Assembly: GCA_050694215.1 (NCBI GenBank)
Contig: JBOGXB010000061.1
Coordinates: forward strand, 1-11,798
DNA: 11,798 nt
From: JBOGXB01 sp050694215
GTDB taxonomy: Bacteria; Actinomycetota; CADDZG01; WHSQ01
Direction: 5' to 3'
Position numbers and translations under genes: made by a program
Part shown: piece after piece, positions 9,726 through 11,798 of the stretch
How the letters are laid out: every line of letters begins with the position of its first letter
Numbering within the stretch: position 1 is the stretch's first letter
The notes under the pieces: model-generated
Databases searched by the model: none
What the model was told of the DNA's origin: nothing
The model's input: the letters and a program-made list of their open reading frames with translations, nothing else

Positions 9726-9754
9726 AGGATAGCAGAGGCCTTCAAGGGCTTCTA
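9726..9754 (-). promoter_or_regulatory. Candidate extended -10 promoter for rplJL
   Basis: TATCCT at 9731-9726 is preceded by TGC, giving an extended -10 element. The hexamer 17 bp upstream, TAGAAG, matches the -35 consensus only weakly, as is common for extended -10 promoters. The predicted start near 9719-9720 falls just before the L10 leader structure, which supports the call. It would let rplJL be transcribed without nusG-rplKA. Confidence 0.5.
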
Positions 9755-9778
9755 CGGCGTCAGATCGTTCTGTGGTCC

Positions 9779-9815
9779 GAAGTCGTGTACGGGCAACGAC
9801 TTCCGACCTCGGAAG
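9779..9815 (-). other. Overlapping, mutually exclusive hairpins after rplA
   Basis: On the minus strand CTTCCG-AGGT-CGGAAG (9815-9800) forms a 6-bp hairpin. GAAGTCGT and ACGACTTC (9803-9779, 9-nt loop) form an 8-bp hairpin. They share the GAAG at 9803-9800, so only one can form at a time. They begin 29 nt after the rplA stop and lack a U-run. They may mark the 3' end of nusG-rplKA mRNA or control read-through into rplJ; this is inference. Confidence 0.4.
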
Positions 9816-9844
9816 GGGCGAGTGACCCGTGCGACCTGCTCGCG

Positions 9845-10579
9845 TCAGGTGATAGAGATCTCGGTGTCGAGCTGCTCCTCGACGAAGTCCTTCGACTTCT
9901 GCGGATCGATCCGGATGCCTGGGCCCATCGTGGTCGAGAGCGTGATGCTCTTGATGAAGCGACCCTTCGCAGAGGCGGGCTTGGCGCGGAGAACCTCGTC
10001 CACCACCGCGAGGTAGTTGTCCGCAAGGTCCTTCTCGGCGAAGGACCTCTTCCCAACGATCAGATGGAGATTGCCGTTCTTGTCCGTCCGGTACTCGACC
10101 CGGCCCCCCTTGATGTCCGATATCGCCTTGCCCACGTCGTCGGTTACGGTCCCGGATTTCGGATTGGGCATGAGGCCTCGGGGGCCGAGGACCCGGCCGA
10201 GCTTGGCCACCACCGGCATCAGATCGGGCGTGGCCACTACCGCGTCGAAGTCCATCCAGCCGCCGGAGATGCGTTCGGAGAGATCGTCGTCGCCCACCTC
10301 GTCGGCTCCCGCTTCCAGCGCCTCCGTCGCCTTCTCGCCCTTGGCGAAGGCAACCACGCGCATCGTCTTGCCGGTCCCTTTCGGCAAGGAGATCGCTCCG
10401 CGCACCATTTGATCCGCCTTGCGCGGGTCGACTCCGAGCCGGATGTTCAACTCGACCGTCTCGTCGAACTTGGGGGTGGGGAAGTCCTTGAGCAGCTTGA
10501 TCGCCTCGCCGGGCGAGTAGAGATGGTCGCGATCGATGCTCTCCAGTGCCTGCTTGAAACGCTTTCCCTGCTTTCCCAT
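9845..10579 (-). CDS. rplA: 50S ribosomal protein L1
   Basis: L1 forms the mobile arm of the large subunit that helps release deacylated tRNA from the E site. The 244-residue protein starts at ATG 10579 (MGKQGKRFKQ), with AGGAAG 6 nt upstream. An in-frame ATG at 10585 touches that ribosome binding site and an ORF start at 10603 lies before it, so both are rejected. Domain I is built from residues about 1-68 and 160-232, around the inserted domain II. The family signature LGRVLGPRGLMPNPKSGTV is at 127-145. VELNIRLGVDPRKADQMVRG (42-61) and the C-terminal MGPGIRIDP are also typical. Length is normal. A 60-nt gap with no convincing promoter separates it from rplK, so the two are co-transcribed. 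In E. coli L1 represses this pair by binding its mRNA; I do not see an obvious mimic of the rRNA site here. Confidence 0.97.
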   Translation of the reverse strand: MGKQGKRFKQALESIDRDHLYSPGEAIKLLKDFPTPKFDETVELNIRLGVDPRKADQMVRGAISLPKGTGKTMRVVAFAKGEKATEALEAGADEVGDDDLSERISGGWMDFDAVVATPDLMPVVAKLGRVLGPRGLMPNPKSGTVTDDVGKAISDIKGGRVEYRTDKNGNLHLIVGKRSFAEKDLADNYLAVVDEVLRAKPASAKGRFIKSITLSTTMGPGIRIDPQKSKDFVEEQLDTEISIT

Positions 10580-10639
10580 AACCATCTTCCTACCTGCGGT
10601 CAACGGCGGTCGGGCCCGCCTCCCGCTGACTAGAAGTCG

Positions 10640-11080
10640 CTATCTAACGGTGATGCCCATGCTCCGGGCCGTGCCTTCGACGATCTTCATCGCCGCGTCG
10701 ACGTCGTTGGCGTTGAGGTCCGGCATCTTGATCTCGGCGATCTCACGCACCTGGTTCTTGGTGACGCTTCCGACCTTCTCCCGATTGGGCTCACCCGACC
10801 CCTTTTCGACGCCCGCTCGCTGCCGCAGCAGTACCGCCGCAGGAGGCGTCTTGGTGATGAAGGAGAAGGATCGATCCTCGAATACGGTGATCTCGACGGG
10901 GACGATCGTGCCCGTTTGCTGCTGGGTCGCCGCGTTGTACTGCTTGCAAAACTCCATGATGTTGATGCCGGCCTGACCTAGAGCTGGGCCGACGGGGGGA
11001 GCAGGGGTCGCCTGCCCGGCGGGGATCTGAAGCTTCAACACCGTTGCAACCTTCTTGCGACGGCCACCTCCTGCTGCCAT
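10640..11080 (-). CDS. rplK: 50S ribosomal protein L11
   Basis: L11 sits at the base of the L7/L12 stalk in the GTPase-associated centre. There it helps factor binding, is required for RelA-type stringent signalling in many bacteria, and forms part of the thiostrepton site. The 146-residue protein starts at ATG 11080, with AGAGGA 8 nt upstream. The frame is open further up to 11224, but that part overlaps nusG and reads as shadow sequence. The N-terminal domain carries KLQIPAGQATPAPPVGPALG (16-35), whose prolines line the thiostrepton cleft. The C-terminal rRNA-binding domain is about 73-146, with FITKTPPAAVLL and the closing GTARSMGITV. The extreme N terminus, MAAGGGRRKK, is Gly/Arg/Lys rich. 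Only 19 nt separate it from nusG. Confidence 0.97.
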   Translation of the reverse strand: MAAGGGRRKKVATVLKLQIPAGQATPAPPVGPALGQAGINIMEFCKQYNAATQQQTGTIVPVEITVFEDRSFSFITKTPPAAVLLRQRAGVEKGSGEPNREKVGSVTKNQVREIAEIKMPDLNANDVDAAMKIVEGTARSMGITVR

Positions 11081-11099
11081 GCCCGAGTCCTCTCTTCGT

Positions 11100-11798
11100 C
11101 TAGAGCTTCGCGACCTGATCGAATCCGAGCTCGACCGGGGTCTCACGTCCGAAGATGTTGACGAGCACCTTGAGCTTGGACTGATCGACGTTGATCTCGG
11201 AGATAGATCCCGTGAAGTTCGCAAAAGGACCGGACGTGACTCGCACGCTCTCGTTCTCCTCGAACTCGAGCCTCGGCTTGAGCTTCTTTTGGTCCTCCTT
11301 GACCTGGAGGATCCGATCCACCTCGCGCGCCGACAGTGGAGTGGGCTTGGCGCCGGAGCCGACGAAACCGGTGACTCCGGGGGTGTTGCGGACGACGTAC
11401 CACGAATCGTCGTCGAGGTACATACGGCACAGGAGGTAGCCGGGGAAGACCTTCTTCTGGACGATCTGCTTCTTGCCCTGCTTGATCTCCATGACGTCTT
11501 CCATCGGGATGACGACCTCGAAGACGCTCTCCTCCACGTTCATTGACGAGATACGCGACAGCAGGTTCGCCTTCACCTTGTTCTCGTAACCCGCGTAGGT
11601 GTGGATGACGAACCAGTCGCCCGGCCGTTCGTTGGGCGGGATCAGCGTGTCGTCGGGCACGTAAGCGGCCTCCGGCTCCTCCGCGGGCGCAGCGGCAGGC
11701 GAACGCTCGGCCTCGGCGGCCGGCGCCTCGGCTGCGGGTTGCTCGACCGCGGGCTCGGCCTCGGCTGCGGGTTCCCCCCGATCCTCTGCGGGAGACTC
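11100..11798 (-). CDS. nusG: Transcription termination/antitermination factor NusG (5' end probably beyond window)
   Basis: NusG binds the beta-prime clamp, modulates pausing and Rho action, and links polymerase to ribosomal protein S10. From GDWFVIHTYAGYENKVKANL onward the NGN domain is clear, with FPGYLLCRM and RNTPGVTGFVG. The C-terminal KOW domain follows, with NESVRVTSGPFANFTGSISE and IFGRETPVELGFDQVAKL to the TAG stop. Upstream of a possible GTG start at 11660 the frame stays open to the window edge for 46 codons. These encode an Ala/Pro/Glu-rich stretch with about 13 acidic residues, the kind of extension seen on actinobacterial NusG (that of M. tuberculosis is about 45 residues). I therefore extend the gene to the edge. 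GTG 11660 does have GGAGG 8 nt upstream, so an alternative or internal start giving 186 residues cannot be ruled out. The link from NGN to KOW is short, without the long insert seen in mycobacterial NusG. Confidence 0.94.
   Translation of the reverse strand, partial: ESPAEDRGEPAAEAEPAVEQPAAEAPAAEAERSPAAAPAEEPEAAYVPDDTLIPPNERPGDWFVIHTYAGYENKVKANLLSRISSMNVEESVFEVVIPMEDVMEIKQGKKQIVQKKVFPGYLLCRMYLDDDSWYVVRNTPGVTGFVGSGAKPTPLSAREVDRILQVKEDQKKLKPRLEFEENESVRVTSGPFANFTGSISEINVDQSKLKVLVNIFGRETPVELGFDQVAKL

Noticed and set aside
10580..10639. TTGACC box in the rplK-rplA gap as a promoter
   Set aside because: The only partner at 17 bp is TATGGG, which overlaps the rplA start codon, so no leader with a ribosome binding site would result.
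11081..11224. 48-residue N-terminal extension of rplK
   Set aside because: It overlaps the end of nusG, is Ser/Arg-rich shadow sequence, and ATG 11080 has its own ribosome binding site and the usual L11 N terminus.

Overview
This window is a housekeeping block of a high-GC bacterium, almost certainly a member of the Actinomycetota. The minus strand carries the order nusG-rplK-rplA-rplJ-rplL-rpoB-rpoC-rpsL. The phylum call rests on three things: the RpoB and RpoC sequences read as actinobacterial; RpoC carries the roughly 90-residue charged coiled-coil insert near residues 145-235 that is typical of actinobacterial beta-prime; and NusG has an acidic Ala/Pro/Glu-rich N-terminal extension. I cannot place it in a class. 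A plus-strand remnant of a PknB-type Ser/Thr kinase fits the same phylum.

Layout, reading along the minus strand from the right edge. nusG (cut by the edge) and rplK are 19 nt apart, and rplA follows 60 nt later; these three form one transcription unit in the window. A 282-nt gap then holds a pair of overlapping hairpins, a candidate extended -10 promoter, an L10-type mRNA leader and a perfect hairpin plus U-tract just upstream of rplJ. rplJ and rplL abut (TAGATG) and are probably translationally coupled. The 287-nt space after rplL holds a strong hairpin right after the rplL stop and two near-consensus promoters in tandem for rpoBC, with a leader of about 155 nt from the nearer one. rpoB most likely starts at a TTG behind a perfect Shine-Dalgarno sequence. 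rpoC follows rpoB after 17 nt and ends before an 11-bp hairpin. rpsL, cut by the left edge, has its own promoter about 390 nt upstream of its start codon and a long, hairpin-rich leader.

Together the genes supply the L7/L12 stalk and L1 arm of the large ribosomal subunit, protein S12 of the small subunit, the two large RNA polymerase subunits and elongation factor NusG. The sequence shows three points where polymerase and ribosomal protein output could be set separately: the attenuator before rplJ, the hairpin and tandem promoters between rplL and rpoB, and the separate long-leader promoter of rpsL.

I found no mobile element, CRISPR array, tRNA or rRNA gene, defence gene or biosynthetic gene. 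No new multi-gene system is visible. The points worth a second look are regulatory (the rpsL leader, the rpoB double promoter with its palindromes, the rplJ leader) plus the truncated kinase.
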